Part shown: in pieces, positions 22,463-36,546 of the stretch
How the letters are laid out: every line of letters begins with the position of its first letter
How positions within the stretch are numbered: the first letter of the stretch is position 1
NCBI GenBank assembly: GCA_948567375.1
Contig: OX419756.1
Span: forward strand, 32,316,333 to 32,380,332
DNA: 64,000 nt
Source of the DNA: Lunularia cruciata
Lineage: Eukaryota; Streptophyta; Marchantiopsida; Lunulariales; Lunulariaceae
Direction of reading: 5' to 3'
Notes under the pieces: model-generated
The model's input: the letters and a program-made list of their open reading frames with translations, nothing else
Told to the model about the DNA's origin: nothing
Databases searched by the model: none
Position numbers and translations under genes: made by a program

Positions 22463-23754
22463 ATTTTGTCACAAACAAATCGTATTCATTATCACAATTC
22501 TTCCAATTCTTTGCAAACAAACTTCAATTGTGATGATTGAGATTTTCTTGAAGAAGGCTACTTCACTATGAAATGAATTTGCCTCAAATTTATGTTCTAC
22601 CCCTCCACTGAAGGCACAACTTCCTCAATTGAAATTTCTTTGCATCAATCTTGTATTGCACTCATTGATGCAAAATACTACCAACACTCTAGTTCCTCAC
22701 AGATCCATCAAGGCATTGCTTTGATCACTATCCACTCAGGATCAAACAGACAGAATAAAATCAAAGCTGCAAAATCCAACATCTAACACTCAGATTTGCA
22801 CTTTGAAATTCTCCAAACACTCACAAACACATACACAAGATTGATACTTGGACTTAAGCTGAAATTACAAGCATTGAGTTATAGTACTTTGTTTTACTCA
22901 ACTTCAAAATTACAAATATTGAAGAACAACACACTACAAATGCTTCCTTTAAATGGGCTTTGAACTTGATAGTTACTAACTAATATACCATTTCCTAATA
23001 ACTTTACCAACCTGCAAATCCAAAATGACAAACCACTTCTTCAAATCTACTTCTTCGTATCTGAAAATTGTTTCTACTCTGATCCAATGTCAACTTTGAG
23101 TTTGGCTTCCAAATCCAATGTTCCTTCAATCATTTCCTCTTCTTTGGGTCTATCTAATACTACTACTTCATCCATTATTTCTATTATCTCTTCACTCTAA
23201 ACTGCAATTGTAGACATGGGAAATCTATCTACTTCTTTATCAGCTAACCCACTCTTCTTTGATATCTCAAGAAAGTCACCCAAAGACACCTGCACTCCTA
23301 CCTCTACCACTTTGGACTTCTTATTCACCTTATTCTCTCTACAAAGTCTGTCTAATCTGATCTCACTTAATCTAATATGAGACATACATTGTCTCCTACT
23401 TCCAACATCTTCCTATTTACTCTCTCTCTCTCTCAAGAGAATCACTTTCAATGTCTTCTTGATCCCAAGGTAGTTGCTTTCTTTACACAAACTTTCTTTG
23501 ATTAGCCAAACCCAAGGAAAATTTATTATAGGTTCTTTGGATCAGGTTGCAATTGCATATCCCAATATGAAGTCCTCTATCTTTGGCTTCATAATCCCAT
23601 CTGTCCGACCCGAGTCCTTCTGAGTTTAATTTGAGGTCAACTTTGGGTCTTTGCCAAACACACGATTCTTCTTGTTTCTTCCCCATTGCGCCTTCCTTTG
23701 GCTTTAACAGCACACTTCTTCTTTAAAACTCGTTAAAAAAATGTGGGTACCATA
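22463..23754 (-). mobile_element. Giant LTR piece (family 2), outer 5' end at 23754
   Basis: It begins inside the LTR 3' part at 22463 and ends at 23754 with GTGGGTACCATA, the reverse complement of the LTR start. The middle is shortened. Together with 19335-20070 it could be the two halves of one older LTR split by the copy at 20071, but the outer flanks do not show a clear target duplication. Confidence 0.7.
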
Positions 23755-26700
23755 GGAGACTTGAAGAAAGGAAGTCTATGACAAAATACTATGTGCATTA
23801 CCCACCCTAGGTCTCAAAGCACCACAAAAGTTGACTCATTGACTCAAGGAGAGATGGTGTTGACAAGTATCAGAATAAGTTTCAGAAGCAACCCACATAG
23901 TGGACCTCCTAGAGCCAATGATAGAGGAAGTGCTCTTAGGATCAGGCATAGAAGATATTTTGCCAGCCATTACAAAAGAAGAGATAAACCAACTCAGCCC
24001 ATATGTTGATAGAGAAGATACAACAGGGATAATAGTGCAACATCTCAAACCAAGCAAGGTTGTGGGATCTTCTATGGGGAGCCTCCTAAGATGGACTCAA
24101 AGACCCACTGAGCAAGAAAATTAGCACCAGACTTAATGGAATTGGTATGTTGGTTAGCAAAGAGTAAGCAATGATTACATACAACTCTCTCTTCTTCATG
24201 AGTATTTCTCAAGCCTTAGAGTTGCTAATGCTTGTAAGGCCAATCAAGGTGGCACCAAGGATGCAAGAGATCCCAAGCTCTGAACATTGCATGTGGGATG
24301 TGATAACAATATGGGCAATTAGGTGGGATGACTTTGCACCCCCAGAGGTCATTAAAAGAGATCTTCAAGAGCTAATAGAATTCCAAGAATGGCTCTAGTT
24401 GGTCATCCCACAACACCATGGATTAAGTAACAACTCCATTGCTATCACTACTCCTCCATTATTTGTAATAATTTGAGCTCCAAGAATCATCAATGTCCAC
24501 AAGTAGAAAAAGCTACCCAAGCCTTGTGTAGAGAAGATAAGGAGCAGTCTGAGTGGTATCCCTTCCTACCAAGACCAAACCTAATGCAAGATATGCATGT
24601 GGATGTTTTCATTGCCCTCAATTGGCTACAATATTAAACATTGATTCTTACTTTGATAGAACAAGTCTACCAATTTGACTTGGCCCTCCTCATTATGGGA
24701 GTGGCAATAAACCAACATATCTTGGTATGATATTGGGGAATTGATTTTTGGAATCTCTTCAAAACCTCTTGTGTATTAGTAGAAGTATTACTGAGGGAGT
24801 ACCTCCAATTATAGTATCCACATGAGCTAATGTATGTAGCAATCAACCTCCCATATTTTTATTTTGAGGTACTTTGGGAACTGTTTGAAGCTGGTGAACC
24901 AAAGCTTTGCATTGAAGCCGCAAGTATGTCTTGGATGGGAATATGTCAAGACAGCCCAGATCATCAACACCAAAATTACCAAGATCCACTAGGATATCAA
25001 GTTGCAAGCTGTCCATAATGCAATGATCAATATAGACCCCAGGTCTTAGACAATGACATTTAGCACAATAGTCCAAGAGCTTAAGGACCGCCATTTGAGC
25101 AACTAAGACAAAGGACCCATACCAACTTTATTCCCACCTAGAAGTTCCTTTTATGGTCTTGGAGAAGCAAGTATGGCACTATAGAACACAACAATTCAAG
25201 TATTCATTGTCTTGCAATTGCTCTAAGCAGCTATATGATTAAGTGTTTCAACAAGAAGTGGGATACAAGTCTCAAGGAGGAAGAAGACTCTAGTGATCCC
25301 AATGGTCTCAAAGTTGTTGCATATATACCAAAGTCCAAGAAGCCCAGAGTTAAGGGATTGCTTGTACCCTATTGCTTGGATTGGGAGATCTGGTTAAGAA
25401 GTCCAATCATTCCCTTAGTTGTACATGAGGATTTTTGTAATATGCTCAGACCAAATACAACTCCTCATATAGTATTCTGCTTCAAAAATCATGTAGTGAT
25501 AATGGTGCCAAATGATAGATTTTTATGTTGGTTGTCCCCTAGTTACTTGAGGAATTATGCCTCCTATAATTGAAGTTAGGGGCATCAAACTCCGTGCATG
25601 ATTGGATGCTCTTCCTAGAGGTCTAAAGGAGCAATTGAGAGAAAGGTTGGACTTGGATGTGCTGTGCTCTTAGGAATTAGACACTCCTCTTATAGGAAGA
25701 AGCCACATTGCTGGCTAGAAGTACAAGCCTACCCCATTGGAGTACAAAAAATGATGGATATGTTGGAACCTTGCTAGGAGTAGTAGTATGCAACTCAAGA
25801 CCCTATAATTTTTTGATCAGCTAAATATTGCAAGACCTTGGCTCAATTGTGTCACCACTTGGGTTGTGGCAATATCAAAGAAGGTGATACAATCAACCCC
25901 ATCCAAGATGAAATTAAAAATATCACCTTCATGTACCTTTTAGAACAAGCAAACATGTGGGGTTGTTGTTTAGGAAAGACCTTGGAGTTGGCTCACATGG
26001 ATGGATTTATCCAAGTGCAAGATATGATCTTCAAGGATTATAACAAAAAAAGATTGTATGAGCATGTACTATTGGATGAGAGCCTTGTTCTTACCTTCTG
26101 CAATAAGAGAAAAAATAAGAGACATGCCTCAAAGAGATTGCCTAAAAGGCATGAACTTAGGAGGGGGTTGTATTGTCTGGGCAAAGTAGCTATTGAGTGC
26201 CATGTCAGCTACATGTAAGAAATTGCTACATGAATTTAAGTACATGACTTCTATTATGGGGCAAGTCACTACAAGACATTCAACACTATGGGCATTTGAC
26301 ATTCCAATTGTAGGACATTCATCTTATGGGACAAATATTGATCATGGGATTCTTCTCTGAGAGATGCATGTGAGAGTGTGCAAAGATTTCTATGGGTGTG
26401 TAAAATAGTAGGAAAAAGTTAGGCAAGAAACTAATGTAAAGGCAGCACCATTGATGCACTCAAGCAGTGTCATCTTGATTAGAATCAAGGATTAAGAGCC
26501 AATTGGCAATTATGGGAGGTGACATTTGAAGGAGATAGCTATATAGAAGAAGTATTGGGGAGGAAGTAGAAAATTATTTTAGGGTTTGAAGCTACCTAAA
26601 TAAGGGAGCTTAGTCTACTATGGCGGGGTTGATTTATTCATGAGTCAAATGATAGGTTGTCTAGTAGAGTAGGACTAAGTGTTAAATAGTGGAGAGAAGG

Positions 26701-26929
26701 ATTCAACATGACAGATGAGGGATATTAAGCAGTATTGGAGTTTCTCTTGTAAGATGGGTGATGACTCACATGTTGTATGTATCAACTTGAATTCAAGATA
26801 TATAAACCTAAACACCTTATCCCATCTTTTGTTTTAGATATACATATGGATGATTACTAATACCAATGGTGGATGATTCTGCAATGTGTATGATGCAACA
26901 TGTATGATGTGCTAATACTGTTAATCCTT
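23755..26929. other. Unrecognised region between two giant LTR blocks
   Basis: About 3.2 kb bounded on both sides by outer 5' ends of giant LTRs facing each other's backs. Plus-strand frames at 23900-24124, 25235-25573 (about 112 residues) and 25838-26218 (about 126 residues) have ordinary amino-acid composition, and with the bits between them give the impression of a decayed coding region read on the plus strand. I see no RT, integrase, transposase or host domain. It could be an old element or a host pseudogene. Confidence 0.4.
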
Positions 26930-26934
26930 CATAC
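26930..26934 (+). other. Left target duplication CATAC
   Basis: CATAC precedes the LTR start at 26935 and recurs at 32515-32519, directly after the end of the second LTR. Confidence 0.8.
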
Positions 26935-28486
26935 TATGGTACCCACATTTCCTTTTTGTTTTTGATGGGTGTTTAAAGAAGAAGTGAATTGTTGAAGACA
27001 AATTGAAGCTAAAGGAAGAAGAAAGGAGAAGAATTGTGTGTTTGGCATATACCCAAAGAAGTCTACCTCGGGTCAGAGTCAAAAGGCCTCTAGTTAGAGT
27101 CAAAAGGACTCAGGTTGGACTTAAGGAAGGATGGACCCAAAGTAAGGAGACCTTACATTGGGATGTGCAACCTGATCCAAAGAACCTATAACAAATTTTC
27201 CTTGGGTCTAGCCAATCAAGAAAGTGCATGTAAAGAAAACAACTACTTTGGGATCACAATAACATTGAGAGCAACAAAAAATAGACATGGAAAATTGGCA
27301 GGGCAATTGAAGATTGATTGAAGAATGACCAATCAGCAAAAAACAATAAGATTGAGATTTTGTCAAGGAGTTCTAAAATGTCACAATGGTATCCCATGCC
27401 TCACAATAATTGTTCCAAAGGAGTTAGGATCTCGGGTATTGGGGAAGGTTTGATCTTTCAAAAACCAAGAGTGAGGAAACACGCAATGCTACCAAAGAGT
27501 AAGAAGCAGAGTTTGGTAAGAGGGTCTTGCAATGTGCCAATTAGATGTAGTAGCAAGGATCAAAGTCTTGAGCAAAATTTGCATCAATTTTTTGACACAA
27601 AACTAGAATTTGAGCTTTCTAGGGTTCATGGCAAAAACTGTTGCCAGCAATTGCAAAGACAGTCCCAAGATTGAGGGAAAGAGAGGAAATCCAATTTTTT
27701 GGAGTAAGTCAGATTGGAGGTTAATCTTGGAGAAGGAAGCATGGGAAGTAGGAGGAGTCATCTTTTATCAGAAGTGTGATTCTCCAAAAGAAATAGCCGA
27801 GGTGAGGACTTTTTCTAGTGCACCTTGCACCAAGAACAAGTACAAGGTGGATAATTATAGAGGCCTCATACATAGGGGAGATAGTCAGCATGATGATGGA
27901 CATGTTTAAGCCAGATTGAAGCACCTATGTAATGAGCGTCAAGTTGTGTTCTTTCATCAGATGCTTGCAGGAGAAGCGGTGAATTGGGCAAAGTATCTAC
28001 ACAAACAAGTAGATCAGAAGATTAATAGTTGGAGAATGGGAATGCTATCCCATTACCTCTCACCTTTGCAGCCCATTTCTACTTTGGATTAAACCTACTC
28101 AGTTCAAAGGAGGGAGGAAGGATGGTGTTCCACTTTACAAATAGTAGCAGATGCGGATGAGCAATACTACATCAGGCAATGATCACTTCATCAAGAGCAA
28201 GAAGGAGAAGATAGTGTCAATGGAGATCACTGGTCAAGGAAGAGAAGTAAACCTGAAGGGAGAATATTGCCATTACCACCACAGCAATTGAGGAGGCTGA
28301 ATCTAAAGCCAAAGATGGTGGTCGTAAAGGACCCATCTTCACACGAAGAATAGGAAGGAGAAGTGGAGTTGAAGTGTGAGGACTCAAGAAGAATTGTTGG
28401 TGACATTTTACTTTGTATTTGACCATTTTTGACCAATATCTCTATCGGAATGAATTGTTACTAGCTGATTACTACAAAAGTGATAC
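26935..28486 (+). mobile_element. First of two back-to-back giant LTRs (family 2)
   Basis: It starts with TATGGTACCCACATTT. The globular coding part is recognisable around 27610-27909 (SDWRLILEKEAWE, KYKVDNYRGLIHRG), matching 48650-48830 of the best copy. The coiled-coil part is missing. It ends in the 3' block CTGATTACTACAAAAGTGATA, without the last bases of the LTR, and the next LTR starts at 28487. It is broken and old. Confidence 0.8.
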
Positions 28487-29202
28487 TATGGTACCCACAT
28501 TTTTCATTTTTGATAAGTTTTTAAGAAGTGTTGTATTTGGAAACCAAATTGCAGCCAAAGGAAGAATAAAAGAATGGAATGATGTGTGTTTAGAGTAAAC
28601 CTGAAGAAGTCTACCTTGGGTCAAAGGAAGAAGTACTCGGAGGGGACTTACAAAGAAATAGACCTGAAGGAGGGCATCTTTGTAGTGGGAAGTTCAACCT
28701 GATATGAATAAGTTTTAAAAACTTTTCTTTGGGGCAGGCTAGCCAAAAATTGCAATTAAAGAAAGGGCTGAGGTAGGAGGAGAATGCTTTGAGAGTGATA
28801 GGAAACAAACACGTAGAAGTAGTAAGGGTTGATTTCAAAATCAACTAAAGAATGATTGTGGCTCAAAGCACTATAAAATTAAGACTTTGCCAAGGGGAAT
28901 TGGAAATCCAAAGAAGATATTATGTTCCTTTGAGTAGCTACCCTACCGGACTGCAAGTCATAAAGCCAATTGAGAGTGAAATTTTTTGAAATCCAGAGGG
29001 GGTTAGAGTTTCACGTCCAAGAGAGTGGATATTTTTCCAACTCCGAACAACCCATGAGTAGATAATGGCAAAGAAGAGTAAGAAAAGCTCCTCACTAATA
29101 GTAAGGAGTCTCACAATTTGGAGATTAGATGTAGTGGTGCAAATCAAGGTCTTGAGTAGATTTTGTATTATATTTTTGGCCTAGAACTACAACTAGAGTT
29201 TT

Positions 29203-30430
29203 GGATCAGAGGTGCACCTAATCCTAACAAACACTCTAGAAACCTTTAATCCTCAATTATAAACACACAAATACAAGAATTGACACTCAATCATGATAAA
29301 AGATAAAAATGCTCTATTGAGCTTACAATAGTATTTTTAGTAGAGTTTGTTACATCAGCTCTCACTCTCCATAGACCCAAAGTCAACCAAAATTTTCACA
29401 ATAGCTAGTTGTACCCTTGTCTAAACCTCTTTAAATTTTAGTGAGGTTTAGACAAAGGGGATAAAATTTCAAGAGTGAGCAAATCTTCAAACTTGATCAT
29501 CATCTCATTTCCAAAGCTCCAACTTCAATTGGCTAGATCTGATTCAAGATTTGTCAAAACCTAAAATTTCTTGAGTTCAATAGTACAAAAACTCTATTTA
29601 CTCTCCAACCAAGCTAACAGATTAAGAATATGTCTCATGAAGCTCTCTTAGTCACCTATTTTGTGCTCCTAGCTGTGAATTGTACCCCCTTTGATTCAAT
29701 TGATCATATGTCCTAAGGAATTAACTCAAATCATTCAATTCTAATCTCCAAATGATGGCCTTTTAACTCCTCTCTAAAATTGTGGTTTTTTCTCTTTGAA
29801 TGGCTTGCCCAAACTCCCTTGATGGTCAAAAAACACCAGACTTTTTCCTTGAACCCAATCTCTTGCAATTTTGTCATTTAGCATTTTCACTTTTTGACAA
29901 GTGGGCCCCACAACTCCACCTTGAAGCTCATGAATGAAATTGAATCATTATCCAACTACAAAAACATATAGATTGTCAAGTCTTAGACTTGCTCGTAACT
30001 AAGCACCAAAAGGACAATAGGATTTGGGCTTTCCATCACGGACTCTATGAATACCGTCCAAAAACGTGCCACCATCCAATCTCGTAAGCCATCGTGGTGT
30101 AGAATCTAAAGCTTGATGAGAAAAGGATTTGTGAGTGACAAATTGGGAGCATGGGACATCTTCTAATCAATTGCTCTCTCTGATGCTTGGCTTCCACGCT
30201 CTACTACAACTCTCACTCTCAGTGTCCTCCTCCCGCTTGAGACTCCTCCAACTTAAACACACCTTCTTTTCAACTCTCTGCCATCTATATACAAAAGAGC
30301 CCTCAAAGAAGACAAGACGATAATCCATGTGGCCAATTGTATACATGTACAATAGATTTCTCACATAGCAATAGCTTAATCATGGGATCCGTCATACAAC
30401 CTATTGTCATACAACCTACTCTGCTAATGT
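29203..30430. mobile_element. Foreign insert in a giant LTR, class unknown
   Basis: About 1.2 kb with no match to other giant LTR copies, lying between LTR segments that are collinear in other copies except for some lost LTR sequence. It has a hairpin at 29414-29458 and, at its right end, a short direct repeat (GTCATACAACCTA twice). No reading frame of note. It may be an old LTR or other non-coding element. Confidence 0.45.
29414..29458. repeat. Near-perfect inverted repeat (hairpin)
   Basis: CCCTTGTCTAAACCTC is followed after about 12 bases by GAGGTTTAGACAAAGGG, its reverse complement with one extra A. A 16-bp stem could form. Confidence 0.85.
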
Positions 30431-32514
30431 GGAGATAAACTTTGCTAATTTACTTTTCCATGGCTATGCAAATCACAACACAATAGTGGGAGAAGTAGAA
30501 TGGGACTTCCATGAGGCAATTGATTGCATGGAAGGAAGAGATGAGCCTTGTCTAGAGTTACTTGCAATAGAGTTGGAAGAAGAATGAGCAGGAGAGATTG
30601 TCTTGGCATTTCCAAGGGCAGCAAGATCAAAGAGAAGTGTGCAGGTCACAATTGTAGGACTGAACAAAGCCAAAGAGGAGGAAGAAATCTTGGAAGGAGT
30701 GACATTGAAGGTACAAAGATTGTGCCTTCAAGGTAAAGAACCCACCAAAAATGAGGACAAAGAAGATGATGAAGGAGGATATGTTGGAGTCAGATATCTA
30801 TCAAAGATGATCTGTCCTTTGTTGGTGCAGCTGCAAAAAGGAAAGAGGAGTTGAAGAAAGAGCATCCTGAATTGAAGAATGAACTGTAAGTAGTGAGGTA
30901 CTTGAGTGAAGAGACCTCAAAGTTTAGGAGTAAGTTAACCCAAGGAGAAAAGGAAGCCAAAGAACTTTTGAATTGACGTAGTTCTTTGGAAGAAGAGTTT
31001 TGATAACTTGTAGGAGAAATTCTTGAAGTGCGGTGAAGAGCTTCAATGACAAACATCAATGTTGAAGGAGAAAAAGACTACATTCAAGAAGATGAAGGGG
31101 TGAATTTGTTGATGCAAGGTTGGAAATTATACATGCAAAGACAATTGCTATTGTGATAGAGCAAGAGCTGGAGAGTTTGAGAAAGAGTGCAATGGAGAAG
31201 GATCTAGCATGGCAATGAGAGCTGACTATTAGACATTGAGAGGAAGAATAATTGCAAGGTCTGATCAGAAGTGTGGAATCTCAACTAGTCCAGTATGTGG
31301 AAGAGAAGGAAGCATTGAAGGCAGAATTCAAGAATGAGTTGAAGATGTACCGGAATGAGTTAGAAGCACAGAGGAGTTGAGAGAAGATAGTTCCAAGGAG
31401 TGAGTCGGCCTCAATAGGAGCAATCATTATGGAGTTGAAGGCAATGTTGAAGGAAGCACAATTGCATGAGCTAAATTTGTTGGTATAGGAGATGAGGAAG
31501 AGAAAGGCAAAGGATGTTGATATGAACAAGTTTTTAATTTTCCTAAGAGATTGTGTAGATAGGAAGATGTTGGAGATAGTAGACATTGTGAGTTTCAGAT
31601 TAGATTTAGTTAGATCAGAATTATATGAAATTTCCAATGATTTGAAGGTAGGAAGCTAAATGCAAGGTAGTAGAGGTAGGAGTGCAAGTGTCTTTGGATC
31701 AGATATTTGAAGCATTTGAAGAATTTATAATAGAGAAAAAGAATGTACAGAATGTAGTTTTGACTTCAATTATAGTTCAGGCTGAAGATAAGATACAAGC
31801 AAAAGAAGAAATAGTAGTTGTAGTTGAACTCAAAGATGGAGAAGTGATTGTAGGAACATCAGGTGTGGAAGCCAAAGTTGAGGTAGACATTGGATTGGAT
31901 TAGAAATAGATTTGATTTAGTACTGTAATTTTGAAGTTGACAAGTGAAGTGTTGTAACTTAGTGCTTGCCATTTTAGCTTAATACCGAGAACCAATCCGA
32001 TGTGTGTGTTTGTAAGTGTTTGGAGAAATTCAAGGTGCAAGTCAGCAAGCTTTTTGGAAGTTGAATTCCGTAATGTTGATTTCATTTTGTGTGTTTGATC
32101 CTAAGTGGATAGCAATGCCTTGACAGATCTGTGAGGAATTGTAAGGTTGGTAGTATTTTGCAGTTGTGAATGCAACACTGAATTGATGCAAAGAAATTTT
32201 GATTGAGGAAGTTGTGCCTTCAGTGGAGGAGTAGAACAAAATCCCATAGTGAAGTCATTTGTGGTGAAGTAGCCTTCTTCAAGAGAACTAAATCATCACA
32301 ATCAAGATTGTTTTGGAAAGATATTGATGAATTGTGATTTAGTGTTGGTTACTCTCTTTTGAGTGTGGTTTCTACTCAAAAGATTAAAGACAAACTCAAG
32401 AAGAACAGTTGGTGATGTCTTACTTTGTATTTGACCATTTTTGACCAATATCTCTATGGGAATGAATTATTACTTGCTGATTACCACAAAAGTGATACTT
32501 ATTAGGTTGTCACA

Positions 32515-33041
32515 CATACCCTTGCCCTATTACAAGATGTGTCACAATTCTCTTGTAGTGAAAGAATCATATGATAGAGATTGAAAATCAGGAGGTCAAA
32601 GAGCTCCCATGGGTGATAGAATTGCAATCCATCTCTTGGTTTAAGTGTCCAACAGTAAACCCCATCCTATAGCACGGCAACATGTCCAACAAGAATCCTA
32701 CTTGCAGTCCCTCCTTCAGCCCGGAGAAGGGCCGGCTGTGTAAGGGCTGTCCCAAAATTCCCTTATCTCATAGAAAAACTATGGGTTAGGTTGAGCTTGC
32801 CAATAGACCCTTGATGGTTGGGATGGCCAAACTTAGAGTGTGTATGTTAAATTCTGATAAAATTATCACACTATAATATATAACATACTAATATATTAAA
32901 ATGTTACCAACTCAATGAAAGTGGGCTGATCACTAGACTAGACACCAAGTATCATGAAGATATCCCCATAAATTAGTAAATTATTTTAACCTATCAAGTT
33001 TATATATATCAAATCAAGTCTAAAACTTACACATCTAAAGT
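32515..33041. repeat. Flank of the tandem-LTR insertion, with dispersed repeat copy 2
   Basis: CATAC at 32515-32519 is the right target duplication. The segment 32840-33030 matches the reverse complement of 13060-13290 (ATTTACTAATTTATGG and CCACTTTCATTGA blocks). The part at 32520-32840 has no gene and no match that I can see. Confidence 0.55.
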
Positions 33042-33871
33042 GGTATGCTTATATACATTGTTACACAACATACATTGTTGTCAACATCATATACTAAAGA
33101 ATCACAACTCACACATAGGTAATATACAAAATCTAGAATGTCATAATAATCAGTTCATTCTTCCACTTGAATCACACTCAAATCAGATATGTACTTGATC
33201 TAATCCTTCTTCACTCAACAATCTACTAACAATGGGGCACTGATTACAATCAAGTCACACCCAATCTAGCTAAGAGACTCCTCTTTGAATGTTAGCATAG
33301 CATCAAGTATCCCTATGTTGAGCAATTGTGAAGTTCTTAAAGACCATTGGTATCACTCTCCAAAAGATCTCTGCCCATTGAGAGCATGTACTCACCATAC
33401 GTCTAGATCATCCAACCCATAGCATCTTGAACTACCATAGCATCTTGAACAATGGTTGTAGGTAAATTTGGATCTTGTACATAGACTAAAAAATAAGCAA
33501 GTAAGGATGTTAAGGAGGCTTTTTGGATAAACCAATAGCTCATGGCCAACCAAGGTAATTGGAGATCTCAATCTCCCAAGTGCCCTTGATGAAAACCATA
33601 TTTATGCAATCCTCTCTTCAATATCTAAACCACTCTTTTGCTAAGCCATCTGCCTCAAGGTGATCTTAGGAGGTAGTACAATGATCAATCAAGGCCTTTT
33701 CAGAAAAGACCTCCCAACATACACTCAAAACCTCAACTAGTGCACCAAAATTATTAAGAACCGAATCCATGAATGAGTAAACCGTCTCTTGATTGGACTT
33801 GTTAAGAAGTGCAACCAACTCAATCCACTTGGAGAAGTGCTTCACCATAACCAAAACATACCGATGGTATT
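33042..33871 (-). mobile_element. Old family-1 fragment: terminal repeat blocks joined to integrase part
   Basis: From low to high coordinates this shows the short terminal block (about 33042-33146), part of the long terminal block (33147-33285), then integrase sequence (33288-33871) matching 37790-38390. The long-then-short block order at the 3' end is the same as in the element at 36551. At 33871 a giant LTR begins. The integrase sequence picks up again at 46047, so the fragment is one part of a copy that was later split. It is strongly decayed. Confidence 0.75.
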
Positions 33872-36546
33872 TACAACAACCCAACAAGTATCACTTCTGT
33901 GGTAATTATCAAGTAACAATTTATTTCCACAAAGATGTTGGTAAAAATGGCCAAATAGAAAGTAAAAGTCACAAACAGTCCTTCTAGGTTGTTTCTTTAA
34001 TCTCTTGAGTAGAAACTACACTCAAAAGAGAGTAACAAGTATTGAATCACGTCTTGTCACAATAAAATGTCACCCATAAATCACAAGACTTCAAATCTTT
34101 CTAAACCAATCTTGATTGTGATGATTCAATTTTGCTTAAAGAAGGCTATTTCATCTTGAAATGAATTTTTTTCAAAATTGCATTCAACCTCTCCATTGAA
34201 GTAACAACTTCCTCAATCAAAATGGTTATGCATCAATCCAAAGTTGCACTCACAAATGTAGAATACTACCAACATTACAATTCCTCACAAATTTATCAAG
34301 AAATTGCTTTGATTGCTATTCACTTGGGATCGATCACACAAAATGAAACCAAAGCTGCAGAATTCAACATCTAACACTCTCAAACTTGCAATTTGAAATT
34401 CTCCAAACACTCACAAACATACACAAAAGATTGTACTTGGAATTAAGCTGAAATGATGCAAATTGAGTTATAGCACTTTGCTTTACTCAACTTCAAAAAT
34501 ATGAATATTGAACAAAAAAACACTACAAATGCCTACTTTAAATAGGCTGAGCACTCAATACTTATCAAACTACATATTGTTTCAATTGCTACTTTACCAA
34601 CTTGCAGATCCAAAATGAAAATCCATCTCCATATATTTGCCTCTTCAAATCACAAATTGGTTACTAATCTGATCCAATTTCTACCTTGACTTTGGCTTCT
34701 ACACCCAAATTACCTTTGATCTTCTCTTACACTTTGGATCTATTTACAACATCTTCTATTTCACATCTTCATTTTGAACTGAAATTGAAGTCATTATTAC
34801 ACTATCTACCTTCTACTTCTCTATTCTTACTTCAATTATTTCAGATAACTCACCTGAAAACACCTACACTCCTACCTCTACTACTTTGCATTGGGATCTT
34901 ACTTCCACATTACATTGAAGCTTGTCTAACTCATATCTAACTAGATCAAATCTAAGACAAACATTATCTCCTACTTCTATCATCTTCCTATCTAATTTAT
35001 CTTTAAGATGGACTAAACCCTAAAATATTATTGATGCCAACACCTTTTGCTTTTCTCTTCCTCATCTCTTGCACAAGTATCTTCAATTCATGATGTCTTG
35101 CTTCCTCTAACTCTACTTTGGCTTTAGTACTCAACATCACCTTCATCCTCTCAACAATTTCTTCTACTGATCTTGATGTTTTCTTTGAAATTGTCTTCTC
35201 TCAAGCTCTTTTTGCCTCCAACTCACTTTGATACATCTTAAGCTCTTCTTCAATATCTTCTTCTCCACTACATATTGAGCAATCTATGCTTATGCTCTCC
35301 TTACTAGATCTTGCAATCTCTCTTCTTCTTGATTTCTACTTGTAAGCTCTCATTGCCAAGCCTTATCTTTTTCTATTGCACTTGTTCCAAAACTTGCTAA
35401 CTCTTGCTCCATCACAACAATCATTGCCTTGGAATGCACTGCTTCAAAATGTGCATTGTTGAATTTTGCCTTCAATCTTTTGAATGCCATTCTTTTTTCT
35501 CTAAACTCTTCTTCTTGATGCTCAATGATAATGCCATGCTTCTCAAAACTCTCCTGTAGCTCTTTTAGACCTTGCTGCTAAACTGCTGCATCAACCCACA
35601 ATACTTTGGCTTCTTCCTCTCCTTGGGTCAACCTCTCTTTCATCTATAGGACTTCTTTGCTTAGATACTTCACTACTTGCAGCTCATCCTTCACTTCAAG
35701 GATGATCTTTCTTGGTCTCCTTCTTCTTCTTCTCCAACTACAATAGCAAGGGACAAACAATCTTTGACAAATATGCTACCCCACTGAATTCCTCTACATC
35801 CTCACTATTTGCATACTTGGCTTCATTAGGTTCTTCTTTTATTAATGTCTTACACAAAAGTCTTGACCTTCTCACTTGTAATGTTATATCCTTTGAGCTT
35901 TCTCTCTCATCCTCAGCTTGACTTGGTCCTACCATCTAAATCCAAAGATTTCTCTATGACCTTACTCCCTTTGGAACACCAGTGCTAGCTCCTCTTCTTT
36001 CTCCTTTGGAATATCCTCCTCAGGCAATTCTAGATACCAACCTTTGCTTGTCTCTAAATAATCAATCTTGGTATGAAACTCTTATTCTTTTGCGTCAATC
36101 ACTTCCTCTACTAATTGCTGAACTTTGGCCTTCCCTTCACTTCCACTACTTGTTTCTTCACTTTGCAAGGTTTGCTCATTTTCTTGTTCCTTTGAGTTCT
36201 TGGCCAGTGACTTTGCTTTGCCTTCTGACTCTACTTCCAAGGACACGTCCATCACTACTACCTCATGCCTCAAATTCAACCTTTTGGTCTTCTTCTCTTT
36301 AATTGGTGATACCACATCTTTGGGTCAGCTTTACTTCTTTGATCTTGGCCTTGGAATGGGTACCAACATCTTCTTCTCCCATCCGGTCATTGTATAATGA
36401 GCATCTTCTTCACAAATCATCTTTATGTACATTTGTTCATCTTCATCTGCAATTTGGTGAAGATCAGGATGAAAGTGCAACACCATCCTCTCCTTTTCCT
36501 CCGTGTTAAATAGATTAAGTCCCAAGTAGAAGTGTGCTAGAAAGGG

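Larger units (their letters stand above)
28487..32514 (+). mobile_element. Second of two back-to-back giant LTRs (family 2), with insertion
   Basis: It starts TATGGTACCCACATTT and ends TTAGGTTGTCACA at 32514, followed by target duplication CATAC. The coiled-coil coding part is recognisable at about 30550-31900 and the 3' non-coding part at 31900-32514. Foreign sequence replaces or interrupts it at about 29203-30430. There are several breaks. With the LTR before it and the shared outer duplication it forms one insertion that has no internal region. Confidence 0.8.
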
